From Albifimbria verrucaria (taxonomy: Eukaryota; Ascomycota; Sordariomycetes; Hypocreales; Stachybotryaceae), in contig JAHREC010000013.1 of NCBI GenBank assembly GCA_020081605.1, positions 3,906,001-3,970,000 on the forward strand: 64,000 nucleotides of DNA, in the 5' to 3' direction. A program made the translations under genes and the position numbers. Under the pieces are notes generated by a model. It was not told the origin of the DNA, made no database searches, and saw only the letters and a program-made list of their open reading frames with translations. Shown here one piece after another: positions 47,422 to 59,627 of the stretch; within the stretch, counting starts at the first letter, position 1, and every line of letters starts with the position of its first letter.

Positions 47422-49511
47422 TCATAACTCCGACGGCTTGGGAATCCCATCGACCACATCGCGAATAGACACAAAGGCACCGTCGCCGCCATCTTGCCGA
47501 AGGTCCTCTAATAGTACAGTTGTCTGAGCATAAAGCTTCTCCAGAGCCGCCCGTGACGATTTACCAAGGGACACTATATCTCAGTCAGCATGGCCATAAT
47601 CAACCTAACAATGCATGTCAAGCGGTAATACGTACGAAGAATTGCCGAGTTGAGTTCCTCGGCAACTGCGATCCTGCCTTTGCGGTCCAGCAGATGGCTA
47701 ACCGTTGGTTCCTTGAGAGGGTTCTTGTATGCCACTAGAGCCCAAATGTCATTCAAGGCCTGTGTGACTTCCTTGCGGGTATCGTCTTGGTATTCTGCTT
47801 GCAGTGCCTGCCCGTACTCCAGCATGCTCTGCTCAAGTTCTTGAACTTCAGCCTGGTTTGCGCTGCCATCTGTGTCCATATTCTCAGACCATTCAGCACC
47901 CTCATCAAGCTCCATCTCTTGAGCATTGGCGTCTGCTCCATGACCATTGCTCCGACTCAATTCGAATGCCATATTCAGCTGAGCTGCCTTACGGACCATT
48001 TCAATGAATTTCCGACATCGTAATCGAAAGTGCACCTGTTCATTGTCTCTCAAAACTTGAGGATAGTATGCGTTGGTGTATTTCAGCGCTCGGTCAATCT
48101 CTCCTTCCATGATTGCTCGCCTTATACCTGAAGCAGCCGTTAGCTATATTGGCACGAGCAGAAAGTGGTACGAAGCAGAGCCTTACGCTGCCGGTTATTG
48201 GCATCCTCGTCATCTTTAATATTGATACCGGGAACCTTAACATTTGGGTCTATATTGAGTGCTTCCTTTTGTGTTTTGATATCCTCTGCGAATGCTCGAG
48301 CAGTCTCGACGTAGCCATCGTGTTGGAGGAACTGCAGGACGAGTGCCTGGATGAGATCAGTTTCACCCATGCCGGGCTCAAGCTGCGTTACGCTTGTGGT
48401 GTCGATATCCTTTTGGATTTTTCGCGTTGCTCCTATGGTCGAAGATTAGCTATGCGCAAAAGCCAAGATATCCTGCTACTTTACTCACCCTTACGATGTC
48501 ATCAATATTGAAAACAAACGGCGATTGCCCAAAGTTGGCACGAACATGTTCCCCGGCCTTCTTCAAACTGATGGAGGGATACAATTTGCCCTTTGTAACA
48601 TCATGAAAAGCAGTGTCTAGGCATATCGTAAGTTGACAGTTCATTCAGAACAGAGGCCACTACTCACCAAGTTTTTTTCCGTTCCTGGTAAAGAATGCAG
48701 TGCCGTCTCTGAAGTTGACACCGCAACCAACAACATCGCCTGCATTGAAGGGGTGATTGTATTGCCTGCCGTTATTGTGACCGCTGAAGCAACGTCCATC
48801 ATCACCGTGATATCCCCACGATTCTGGCTCCCAGCCTACGGGTCTTGATAGAGCCACTGCTTTCGAAGAAAATCCAATGCCAATGGTCAAACTATTCGGT
48901 GGTTAGCATGGGCCAAGGCCATAGAATCTGTTACGCTGTACATACTCGTCACGCTTGCCCGAAATAATCTGTACTTCATAGTAGTAAATCCCACATTGCG
49001 GTGGCATGTAGTGGTCAGCTCGGATCGCGTATGCTTCATGCTCGCGATCATGATGATTTTAGATCCCACAAACTTGATGCCAAGCTCATCTTGTTGTAAT
49101 TCTATACCCGGCCACATGTCGTCCTTGTTCCACTTGGTCGGTAGAGGCGCGAGGGCATCGTCGTCTTCGAATGGCGGGGGCGCTCGATGACGGTGTGTGA
49201 CATGCCTCGGTGCGAGCCTGGAGGTAGCGATGACTGTGTGAACCCAGCAACGCTGGTTGATGACCCATCTACGGGCGTCCGTTTGGCTTCCTTCTGTGCC
49301 TGTACTTTGCTCCGGTGGGCTTCCTCCAGCTTATGGACATAGGTAGAGCCCTCCAGGTAGGACGGCACAAAGAAACGATCATCTTGAGACGCTGCCGAGT
49401 CTTCTTCGCTTTCTCTCCTCGACATCAACATGTCGAAGGCCCTGGAGTAGGAGGGCATGGCGCCACTGACCCGCCAGAGACAGGGTGCATCCCTTGTCCG
49501 GAATCCTCCAT
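47422..49511 (-). CDS. GID1: RanBPM/Gid1-like subunit of the CTLH (GID) ubiquitin ligase (four apparent deletions)
   Basis: SPRY-LisH-CTLH-CRA protein related to yeast Gid1/Vid30 and human RANBP9, a scaffold of the GID/CTLH E3 that ubiquitinates gluconeogenic enzymes. After a Ser-rich start (MEDSGQGMHPVSGGSVAP, then SYSRAFDMLMSRRESEEDSA) comes the SPRY domain: WNKDDMWPGIELQQDELGIK, PPQCGIYYYEVQIISGKRD, VGWEPESWGYHGDDG, GCGVNFRDGTAFFTRNG and KGKLYPSISLKKAGEHVRAN. LisH follows (TDLIQALVLQFLQHDGYVET), then CTLH (RRAIMEGEIDRALKYTNAYY) and CRA to the end IPKPSEL. Five introns: 48945-48892, 48667-48617, 48488-48433, 48186-48128 and 47635-47574. Frame breaks at 49459-49460, 49176-49180, 49057-49060 and 48418-48422; corrected sum is 1812 nt (603 residues). 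The first break decides the start: without it translation would begin at MPSYSRAFD (49458). Confidence 0.92.
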
Positions 49512-51921
49512 TTAGATGTTTTGCCCTCTCGGAGGGCGGCTGAAAAGCAGCAGGTGGTGGTCAGGAACGCGGTCGAGCGCCTGAGTCAAGTTGAGTCGAG
49601 TGGGGGACGAAGGGCCGGTGGAGGGGTAGCGATGGTCGTGCTGGGAGCTTGGATGGAAGGTCAAACACGTCGTTGTCAGCCCAGCTCGGAAAGACGCGGT
49701 AGACGGGGCCGATGCAAAGGACGGCGACGTTTAGGCGTGTGCTTCAGTGGCAGCAGGAAGCTCGGAGCAGACGCGAGTTGCTCAAGGCTGGACGAGCTCC
49801 AGTCGTTGGTTCGTTATCTCGGGCCGTGGGTGTTCCGACTGTTGCCGGTATGGCCGCTATCACAGGACTGGAGCTCACAGCAAAGCGCCGCGCAGCACAG
49901 CAGGCGGCCTCAAACATACAATATCGTCGGTGGGGTAAGGATTGAGGAGGTTCGCCGTGGTGCTCGGCGGCGTGGTGGGAGCCAGGTAGGTTCAAATCGA
50001 TGGTAGCATGTTGCTAGCGGAGGTTGAGGAGGGATGGACGCTTGGGGTGGGTGGAGGATGTCCGTAATCCGTGAGGTAGCTTATCTGTCACTCCACTCTC
50101 CGCACCCGCTCGCAGGCGGTACATGCTGGGGATTAGGCTGGGGCTCTACCGTGGGCTGTACCTATGATGCAACCACAGCTGCAAGCGGGTACTTTGGGAT
50201 ACACGACATGCGAACACGATGATGCCTTTTCCGTGAGATACAGGTGCCTAGCATCCATACTTAACGACTTCCATTACCACTCTGCTACGCCGGTACGCAT
50301 CGGCCCAAGCAGATGATCACTGCAGGCGCAAGTATCTCCCTCTTGGCCAGCTACTGACCCAAGCACGGTAGCAGGTAAGTAGATACCTGCCTACCTTACC
50401 TACCTTAGGTACCTACCTACCTACACTTAGTAGACATGGTGGGGAGAGCACTAACGGAAAGGCAGGTCCTTGATCGAGACGCTCGCCAGTGATTCATGGA
50501 TGTCTCTGCGCTACATACGGATTACACACACACAGTTGCACTGTAGATCCAACGCCGCGCGCTTTGCTTTGCAGATGGATAGCCTGCCGGGGCCAAATGC
50601 GGCAGCACCCAACTCCAAGCCAAGGTCGCGCGACCAAAGCGTAGCAGCCACCTGGCCAACCATCGTCAGCTCTGTCCTACAGTGGACCGGACCGCCCAAG
50701 CTCATGTGCTCGCACCCATCACGCGGCCCCCAACTGGTGATGCCTAGGCGTTTGGGGAATCATATAGGATCTGCTAAAGTTGTCCAGACGCGGGCGTTCC
50801 AAGGCAAAATTATTTACCCTCCCCCACGTGTCTATCAAATGTCATGCCCCTTTAAGAGTGAATGAAACAACATAGAATTACAGCGCCCTCTTGCAAACGC
50901 CAATAGTCAAGATGTGATGGATCATAGACAAAAGGCGGCCAGTTTCCATTTCAGGCAAGGTGCGCATGGCAACACCATTGATGCAAAATACTTGCCTCTG
51001 GTTACCACAATGAGCGAAAATTTACATGCCTGCGCCTGTTCAGCCCCTGGATTTTCATTTGTCTCAACTCAACGCACACTTGGCCAAACGGCCAGGCTTC
51101 AAGCCAACATAAGATTTTTAATTTTTAATATATTTTTCCCATTCTTCTTCCCTCTGAACTGATTGTAACTGCTGCTCCGTGACGTACAAGGCACCTACCT
51201 CACCTTAGTACTATGCTATTCTCCGACCGTCGCCCATTACCTAAGACGTGAATCATGAGCATGACTAAGCTCACCGCAACGTCGGACGTCTGGGAAACCA
51301 CCAACAGCCCCAATATGTTCTAATTGTCACGGATGTCCAGTGGAGCAGCGCCCCTGCCGCATTCAGCAAAGAGGCAAACAGCTCAGAGCTCATCTTCTGG
51401 ATCCGTGGCCTGTTTTCGAGCGTCAGCTTATTCACCGCCACGTACAAATTCCACCCCGTCATTCTGATCCGCGTCACCGATACCAACACCATGGTCACGA
51501 TTTGAGCATCAACAAGTCACCCAATGGAGGCTCGCAAACATATAAGTGATGCAGTCGCCAGTCTGCCTTGGACCAGGACATGCGTCAATTGATTCCACCA
51601 AATTTCTAATCAAACCCATACTCTCACACTGATGTACATGATGCGCCAATCCTTAAACCTGTAGTTCCCTGCCATCCATTTTGGTGACATGCCACGCTTC
51701 CCGATCCCAAACGCCAGCGACTCTTGCAATCGCAAATAGATATTGAAACCCAAAACAGACCCAGACAAACAAATTCCTATGACAGGCTCTAAAAGGCCAT
51801 GCGCCAACGATAGGACAGAGCATCCTTGTGCCTGGTTCCTTACGCCAGGCAGACGTCTTGCGTGCCGTATGAAGTTTGAGTTGCCATATTAAAAACTAGA
51901 AAGAGATCAAGACTTCCAGAG
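49512..51921. other. Intergenic region upstream of GID1
   Basis: The first several hundred bases are the GID1 promoter. A GGTACC/CCTA block lies at 50372-50436. AT-rich sequence occurs near 51110-51140. No gene-like frame is seen on either strand. Confidence 0.5.
50372..50436. repeat. TACCTACC / GGTACC repeat block
   Basis: A run of CTACCTTACC, AGGTACCTACC and CTACC units, the same motif family as at 5083, 16888 and 27299. Confidence 0.75.
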
Positions 51922-52833
51922 CTATGATGCGGCAGCGATGGCCAGTGGTGCAGGAGAAGGTGCATTGGCGCTCGGCGCACTTTGCATCTCGACATCGACG
52001 CCGTTGTTACTGTTGCCGGTGCTGTTAGGCTCCGGGCCGTTCTCCTTGTTCTCCTTGCTGCTGCTGCCCTCTGCAGAAGCCTCGGCGGATTCCTCGGACT
52101 CGAGGCCCTTTCTGGCAGGTGCGGTCCATCGTGGAATTTCCCAAACAACGCCTGTGAAGCTCTTGAGGGTGAAGCCTCCGCGAGCCCACTTGCGACATGG
52201 CTTGCCAGATCTATCGAGCGCTCGAAGGCCGGCGTTGATAGCACCTTGGTTTGCCTTGGGACCAAGCTTGTGAGCGCCCGAGGCTCGACCGGCGGCGTTG
52301 TTGTGATCGATGGTTCCATCTTCACTGTGGCAACATTTAGCACCCTGGTTTCTTCAATAGCTAGAGGAAGTAGAGAGGGAAAAGAGAGAGCGCGACGATC
52401 GAAGTGATAGAGTAGATGGACATGGGGAGGTTAACTCACAGTCTGGGCTTCTTCTTGGGGCCAGGCTTGCCTCGAGGCTTAGGGTTCCCTCGCCTGGAGT
52501 GTCGGTGGCGGGCGCCGATCGCTTGACGCCCTTCTTCTTGGTGCCTTCGGTAGGAGGGCCCATGACAGACGGTGCAGGAGTACCATCGGCAGCCGGAGTG
52601 GCAGCGTTGGAGTCGGACGCGTTCTCGCCGTTGGAAGCAGCAGGCGCTGCAGGGGTGGCGGAATTAGCGGGCGACTCGTGTTCCTTTGACTCTTCGACGG
52701 GAGTCTCTTCTTTGACGGCGTCGGGTTGGAGAATTTCGCGAAGCTGAGAAGGCGAGATGTTGAGCGTAACAATCATTTCAGGCTTGCTACCCGACTTTCG
52801 GCGGCCGTCGATGGCCTTGGCGTTGGGTGCCAT
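51922..52833 (-). CDS. IES4: INO80 complex subunit Ies4-like (one apparent deletion)
   Basis: Probable nuclear subunit of the INO80 chromatin remodeller, matching the fungal family formerly called DUF1711. The N-terminus MAPNAKAIDGRRKSGSKPEM leads to MIVTLNISPSQLREIL, the conserved beginning of the family. A low-complexity Ala/Pro/Glu segment follows, then KKKGVKRSAPATDTPGEGTP and RGKPGPKKKPRL, an AT-hook-like RGKPGP core. Exon 2 (52324-51922) encodes DGTIDHNNAAGRASGAHKLG, KANQGAINAGLRALDRSGKP and KSFTGVVWEIPRWTAP, and ends in an acidic, Asn/Ser-rich tail. The intron is 52439-52325. The frame breaks at GGG 52482-52484; corrected length is 798 nt (265 residues). Identity rests on the motif order, not on a search. 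Confidence 0.8.
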
Positions 52834-53484
52834 GGTTGGTGATGCACGAAAGAGAAAACGGCGACGCGGTGTTGAGGTTGATGGCGATGTTGTGCAGGTG
52901 GAAGGAGAAAAAATGGGAGATGACCAAGAGGCAAAGTCGACAATGGATGGACGGAAAACAGGGCTGCGCGAGATTTTGGGGGTGGTGAGGCCTGGCTCCG
53001 GTCTGCCCCAGACTCGTCGATGGGCTAAGGTTGGTGGTGGATTGGTGGTGATCCGTTGGTCAAGTCAGGGGTTGGCTCTTCCGGTAGGTAGCAGAGCAGA
53101 GCAGAGCGTGTGGTAGGTAGGTGATGGTTCAGCAAGCGACGGTGATGGACCAGGTCATGACGGCTGTGGTGGTGATGGCGAAGGGTGGATGGGGAGAGGG
53201 AAGATGGAGGGAGGTGGGAGGAGGGTGAGGGAGAGGGAGAGGAAATTCATTTTTTCTGCTAGGGGTGTCTCGTAGGTTTGGGGCCTTCGTCTCATTCTCA
53301 ATTTTTGGGCGGCGCACAGCAAAGGTTTCTGCACTGCTGCTCTCTCCGGCTTGGTGGGGAGGAGGGAGAAGACAAGTTCATCAGGTCCTTGCACGGGCTG
53401 GGCAGGCTGGGGATGCTTCCCGAAGCGGCCTAGCCTGCCATAAGGGGTCCCCATCGGATTGAGCGTACTCGGTACTGTAGCATT

Positions 53485-53514
53485 TTGGCGTTGGCGTTGG
53501 CGTTGGCGTAGGCG
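53485..53514. repeat. TTGGCG hexamer repeat
   Basis: Four perfect TTGGCG units followed by TAGGCG. Confidence 0.85.
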
Positions 53515-53686
53515 AAGTGGTCGCGTCTACCTGGCACCGCGTACCGGCCACGCGCAGCCCCCAGGTATCCAGCTCTTCCCGCACTATCGCCGTCGCGCGT
53601 CCAATCAAACCGTGCAGCCGGCACCGTCACCCCAGGCTGAATTTCGAGGCAGCAAGTTACAGGTGGTTACATTTTCGTCATTAAAC

Positions 53687-53715
53687 CAGCCAGCCAGCCA
53701 GTCAGTCAGCCAGCC
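53687..53715. repeat. CAGC/CAGT tetranucleotide repeat
   Basis: Seven tetramers of CAGC or CAGT; a GCTC run follows near 53727. Confidence 0.8.
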
Positions 53716-56020
53716 CACCAATACTCGCTCGCTCGCTCACTCTCGAAAACCAGGTCTCCGTGAGGATTTCCGGTCGTGCATGACATGGCATAGCATGGCG
53801 GTGGGAAGAGCGGTCAATTCGTTCCTTTGTCTCAACCGCTCTGACGGATGCAGTTTTACCCACCCTCGCAGCTCTGCTTCTCGTGCCTTCGTTCGTCCTT
53901 GTGTCATGAGCTCAGGCTCCATCAAGCTAGTCCCTCTCGCCATCGTGATTTTGCCTCCCACCAGTGCCTTGAAATGGCCCCAACCAATCCTGTACCGTAC
54001 GGTGGCTCAACCAGATACGGTACGGGCCAAGAGACCGACGGATCTGACCACGCCTCGATACTTGCCTGAAGCGTAATCCCTGGAAGAGCAACCATTCCTT
54101 CGTCTGGTCAGCGCGGCATCTTGTGCCTGATGGGAGATCCAATATTCGCCCCAAAAAGCAAGCGAAGTCGGCAGGGCTAGGGAAAGAAAATGGCTTCGCA
54201 TGGCCGGCAAGGATAATGTGATCGACCGGGTCTGGATTCTTGAGAGGTGCGAGGTCGAGGTCCTCCGTTCCAGGATCCGCCAAAGAGCCCAGCGACTTCA
54301 AACCTCTCCGACAGATAGCCTAGGCAGATTACTCTCGCCCACTACAGAGTACGTGCCGAGCAAGTTCACAACGGTATCCCCATCAGACCGTCCAACCCGG
54401 CAAACCCGGTGCCAGAACACACTGTGCTGGTGGAACAAACACCCAGCGATTCTCATGAATCAGGCCTACCAGGCAGGGTGGGCGACACGCAACGCCTTCG
54501 CTCGGTGTCGGCGTCGTGCCTGTGATGCACCACCTAGTGGCTCTGGAAGCCTCCACACACGTCAAGATTTGCTGACGCTGTCGCTCGAGTAGCCGAAATC
54601 CTCGGCCTGGCTATTCAGCTGCAAATGGAACTCCTCTCCGACCTTCATTCATCCACCAGCACCATCGCACCACCTTCTCCGAACCCCTCTTTTAGGAGAG
54701 AAACCCCAACACTAACCTCCAATGCCTTGTAAAGCGATTCTGTCACCAATAGCGTAGTCAAATGCCTCATCACCTGTTCACTGGCGATGGTTTGTCAACT
54801 AGTAAAATGGACCACATCACCACACGTAAGCTTTGATCAAACCCCTACATGCTACGCCAATAGCACCGCGTTAGATCCCTGTATTCAAGATGAGAAATCA
54901 TCGAAAAAACAAATGAATAAATGAATATTTCCAATCCTCCATATATACAGTACAATATGTAAGCACATAGTTCGCTACATATTTTGTCAAAGGTACTGTA
55001 GTACAGTAGGACTGGGACAAATATTAATGTTCGAAATTAAACAAACTCTTCTTCCTTTCACATCAGGCTCTCATTCGAACTAAAACAGACTCTTTTCTTC
55101 TTCTTCCCCCTACAGTACAGCATCCGGTTCTTATTCAGACTTCCTTCGTATGTCTCTAGGTAATTCCTATTGATATCGCATCTTCCCATCTTTATGGGCG
55201 TTATAATCTTTGCAGCAAGGCAGTGATATGCGATCCTGCATATGCCCTCCAGATTAATCGTGATTGCTGGATGATTAAAGTGCAGTTGCGTACTGGTAAC
55301 GCAGATGAGCATCCTAAGCCAACTACCTAAATTAGCCTCATCGAAACCAGTACCTCAAAGACGTTCGCTATTTTTATCATCGAGCAGATCACGAGCAGAT
55401 CCGTGAGGCTTAAACAGGGCCTGAAAGCATCGTCTTCCGGCGGCCTGGTGGAGCCAAAGCATGGTTTATTGATTCTCACGTCGTTGGCAGAAAAGCCAGC
55501 CCGGACATCACGATCTGATGTGGATTCCAGCTCAGGATGATGCTCCCGCTTCATAGAAAGCAGCTACAGAGCGAACCACAGCCATTGGCACCCACAATGA
55601 CCTGCCCCTCGACGCGCCGATAACAAGTGGTTCACTTCAAGAGCTATCCTTGCTTTGTACTGTAGGCTCTGGCCGATATGTGCCCCTTTGTTCAAGAGCA
55701 CAATGAACACATTGAAACCAATAGTTGTGGGGGATGATGACATCCAGTAATACACTACAAGCCCTGTTGCATTGCGAGAACATGATACAAACTTACATAT
55801 CAGAGCCATAGATACTGTACCGGTACTGTAAACACAGTACCTCGTTTCCTTTATAGAATCCAAGTCACTCATACTAGAATGATATATGGCTTAACAACAC
55901 TTAATTAGACGCTTGGAAATGCCAGTTCCAGTGAATAAATAATGACCCAGCAATATCATCGGGAGCAATTCGCGAACTACAACACGTAAGAACAAGCCTC
56001 TTCTCAGCCTACAACTCCGA

Positions 56021-57487
56021 TTATCTCTTTTGGCTTTGGGAGTTTCTTACTTGACCTGCCATCTCTTCCCATTGATCAATTGTCACTCGCATGACGTCTG
56101 TTCCCCATACATAGTCCTGCCACTGTGTATCACGCCAGTCATCACCGTCACTCACTCCTCTAGCTGCGTTCCTGATCTTATTGTCCCTCTCACGCTGTTC
56201 AGCACCATCTGACAAGTGAAGGGTTCTTCCAGTAGCGGCAGCGCTTGCGGCAATACGTTCCGCGCGTTGTTTGCGGACAACTTCGTAGACTCCCAATGCG
56301 AGTGAAACATTGTCCGTACACGTAAATGCAGTCGCCAACACTGCTGCATCTTCGATGCCGTTGGATGCGCCTTGAGCCACGTATGGCAGCATTGGGTGGC
56401 ATGCATCTCCGGCTAAAGCGATAGAGCCACGTACCCAGTGTGGTAGTGGTTCAATTGTCTTCAATGGCCATTTGATCACTTCAACGTCGGCATGACTGAC
56501 CCAAGAGCGTACCATAGGTGACCAGGATTCGTATAAACCCACCAGTTTGGCACGGTCGCTTCGAGTGGTCCAAATATCCTCGTCTTCCATTTCGGGTTCT
56601 GTCGTCGCCGGGTGGAGTAGGACGATATTGTACAGTAGATTCCGCTTCAAAGGGTACGCCATGACGTGTCCGCCAGGCCCCATATATCGCACTGCTATAT
56701 TACTATCCAGCATCGAAAGAAGCTCTTGGTCATGTTTGACGCTTTCACGGTGTACCAATAACCGAAAAGCAGCGTCTCCAGTAGGAACAAGCTGATCCAT
56801 GTAATTGCCCGCCTTTGCCATTTGTTTTCGCAATGTAGATCTGATGCCATCAGCTGCAATAATCAAATCTCCTTCCATAGACTTGGTCAGCCCGGTTTTA
56901 CGGTCGATGACTTGTACTTGCGGCAAAAGTCTTTGTGAGCTGCCACAAAATTATGAGATGTCAGTATGTGACAGCCATGTTTCTGAGCAGCTTTGAGAAG
57001 GATACGCTGCAAGTCCCCTGTGTATAACACCCATTGGTGCTCCATATCTGCTTCCAAGAGACATCAAAGGTGATGACCCAAGCTCTTCATCGCTATCCCA
57101 CCGACTGTAGATGTTTTTGTTAGTAACGTGCGTAACTGGAGAGGATAATGTGGAGATATGAGCAACCATCGACTTATTGGTGCAATGGTGTAACATGAGT
57201 CCTAGATTCTGAGCTTACCGTATACTAACTCTTGAAAGCAGTGAAGTATACTCCATCACTTCGCTTAGAACACCAAGCCTGTGAAGGATCCTGGTTGCAT
57301 TGGGTGCGAGTTGAATACCTGCCCCTATCTCAGCAATTTCGTATGCCGATTCTAGAATTGTAACAGAGTGCCCCGTCTGCGAAAATGCCAAGCCCGCCGA
57401 GAGACCAGATATTCCTGCACCTATAATAATGACATTGAGTGCTCGGACTGCGTCGCGATTTGAATATGGGTAGTTATCTTGAATCAT
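56021..57487 (-). CDS. FAD-dependent aromatic monooxygenase, salicylate hydroxylase-like (three missing bases)
   Basis: Group A flavin monooxygenase that hydroxylates an aromatic ring with NAD(P)H and O2. Exon 1 (57487-57219) has the FAD dinucleotide-binding motif VIIIGAGISGLSAGLAFSQT, ending in an acidic strand (VTILESA), then EIGAGIQLAPNATRILHRLG. The intron is 57218-57105. Exon 2 carries the HRxDLQRILL block, DLIIAADGIRSTLRKQM (DG motif) and GSIALAGDACHPMLPYVAQG (GD motif), then the helical C-terminus. The frame breaks at CCCC 57015-57018, where two bases appear to be missing so that HRGDLQ is restored, and at AAAA 56925-56928. With three bases added the sum is 1356 nt (451 residues), usual for the family. 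It lies 617 bp downstream of the indoleamine dioxygenase on the same strand. Salicylate, anthranilate and kynurenine-type substrates are all possible. Confidence 0.9.
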
Positions 57488-58104
57488 GTCTACTGGATTT
57501 TGGTGTTTCCTCTGAATATGTTCCAGGAAATTGAAGTTTGACCGGAGTTGATATGTACAGCAAGAGTGATGATTGCTAGCTTAACAAAGCAAATCCTTGC
57601 AATCAAACTGTTACCGGTACTGGACTGCAAAGCATGTGTGAAGAATCTCATTGGTCCCTCAGGACATATGAAAGTGCTTTCTTTGACTCATTCATTGTTC
57701 TCGTATGAACAAAGGAAAGCATAGTCTATTGATCAGAGCCTGATAAACAAGGAAGGCTCGGAGGGTGAATCGCCCACTATCCTTGAGTCTTGGAAGACAG
57801 GCCCTTACAGAAATCACTGAATATGAATTGCATTTGTCCATGCGACTGGCCGGGAAGAAAAGGCATTAGTATTCCCAGATGCTATACTGAATGTAGGCCC
57901 TGTACTAAATCGGATGGGATCTTGTAATAAGAGATGTGAGGATATAGGCACCCAGTGGCAAGGCTATCTTGAGTCTGATTTACCTGCACGGTCGTTGAGC
58001 TACTTAGTGCGTCGTCCAGTGTGTCATTCAGTTACTTAAGATATTCTTGTGAAGTGGACTAGCAAAGATTCAATTTTCTTTCCTACAGGCTTATTTGGAT
58101 CTAT
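57488..58104. promoter_or_regulatory. Spacer between the dioxygenase and the monooxygenase
   Basis: This gap between two minus-strand genes must hold the dioxygenase 3' end and the monooxygenase promoter. It is moderately AT-rich, with no gene-like frame and no identifiable named site. Confidence 0.45.
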
Positions 58105-59627
58105 CTACCCCCTCTCTGCACAATACTTGTCAACCTCCTTCCGTAGAGTGTCCCTCTGTCGCATCGCCATGTCCATAATATCCTCGCACGTCTTACCCAG
58201 TCCCTGCTGATCATCCTTCAGAGCCTCCTCGTTCACATTCACCATCTCCTCCAAAACGGCCTCGAGCTGGTTCGGCAGCCATGTCACAATGGGGCTACCG
58301 CCCGTAGCTGTCGGGTGTGATGTGCGCTTAAGGATATACTCACGAGCAAAGCACCAATGGCGCCAGCGGAAGTCTCGAACCTGATTGAGAATCTGAAGCC
58401 ACAGGCTCCGTGATTCGCGGATGAGAGTCTTGCTCTCTGCTGATTCATCGGCTGCACAACTGCGGCGTGCGAGGGCAAACTTCTTCACCTCGAGTTCGGC
58501 AGAACGCTCCTTTACATGCAACAAAAAGCCCTTGTGGTTGCTAGGACGGTACTCGCGGAAGTCGCGAAGAATCTCAGTGAGTGGTGTGTCGGGCATTGGC
58601 ACTTGAAGGAAGTTGTCCATCAGAGGAACCATGGAGTCGTTCGCACCACTCTCACCACGGAAGGACATTGGTTTATTATCATTGAGCCCCTCATATACGA
58701 CGCCATTGGGGAACATGGACTGAGATGTGATGCCAAAGATGAAGGTACGGAAGCTGGTGTACTCCATAGGCTTTGACTTGGACCACATAGTTTCCATCAC
58801 ACCATTGATCTTCTTCATGGCTCCTAAGATGGACTCAAGACCAGCATTAAACTTGGCACGATCCTCGAGTGTACCGTCACTGCCGGCTGCCTTGGCTGCA
58901 ACATCTAAGCATTTGACTGTTCCATCAACAAGGGGCCCTGAGTTCTTAACCATGTCGATATGAACCAACACAAAGCCTGCTTCAGAGGAAGAGGGGTCCA
59001 GGCCGTTTTCGAAGGCTCGAATAAGACGCAAGTTGGAGTACTCTAGACCAACAGAGGGTCTACCAAGCGGTAGTTGAACAGCGCGTAAGACCCTGCGTAT
59101 TCCATAAACGGCTTGAAGCCACAGCTGCAATACGTGTTAGTTTGAATATCTTTATAGGCTAATGTCTTCAACTCACATTTCAGCACATTTGGCAATTGGC
59201 TTCGCAATATTGGCTGGTAGAACTTGTCTGCCCAAGCCGTACGGCTCGCCCTTGACGAACCTCTCATGACAAGGCTCGAGCAGGTATGCGGATGCGAGGA
59301 AGGAGTAGTCTCTATACAGGGCATTCATAAGTGGGAGGTTATCCTTGTATTGCTCCATGGCCGAAGTCAAGTCAGGAAAGTTGTTGTGAACCTCGTCTCC
59401 AAGCTTCGACTCGGCCAGGAGGCCGGGTTCCCCTGATAGTGTGGTGATGGGCATGCGCTGGAGTATTGATTCTAGAGCATCAAACTCCTTGGGGAGGGTG
59501 ACAATAGGATCCATACGAGGGAGGAAGCCCCGGGTGGTAGACACCATGAATGCAGGGAGGAAACATCATCAGGATGAGTGTCATCAAGCACCCTGAAGGG
59601 GCGTTGGATAGCACCGATGGATCCCAT
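58105..59627 (-). CDS. IDO: Indoleamine 2,3-dioxygenase (two apparent deletions)
   Basis: Haem enzyme that opens the indole ring of tryptophan to N-formylkynurenine, the first step toward NAD or tryptophan catabolism. Exon 1 (59627-59177) starts MGSIGAIQRPFRVLDDTHPD, then VSTTRGFLPRMDPIVTLPKE and PLMNALYRDYSFLASAYLLE. The intron is 59176-59125. Exon 2 begins CGFKPFMEYAGSYALFNYRL and includes YTSFRTFIFGITSQSMFPNG, SFRGESGANDSMVP and FRWRHWCFAREYILKR, with the proximal haem His, followed by the GGSPIVTWLPNQL motif. The frame breaks at GGG 59555-59557 and GGG 59056-59058; restored length is 1473 nt (490 residues). The first break decides the start: without it the protein would begin at MVSTTRGFLP (59547). 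Which fungal paralogue group (alpha, beta or gamma) it belongs to needs a tree. Confidence 0.95.

Larger units (their letters stand above)
52834..56020. other. Intergenic region between IES4 and the FAD monooxygenase
   Basis: The IES4 promoter is at 52834-53400. Hexamer (53485-53514) and CAGC/CAGT (53687-53715) repeats follow. About 54700-55350 is AT-rich. Short open frames at 54200-54592 and 55327-55872 are not recognisable. No gene assigned. Confidence 0.5.
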
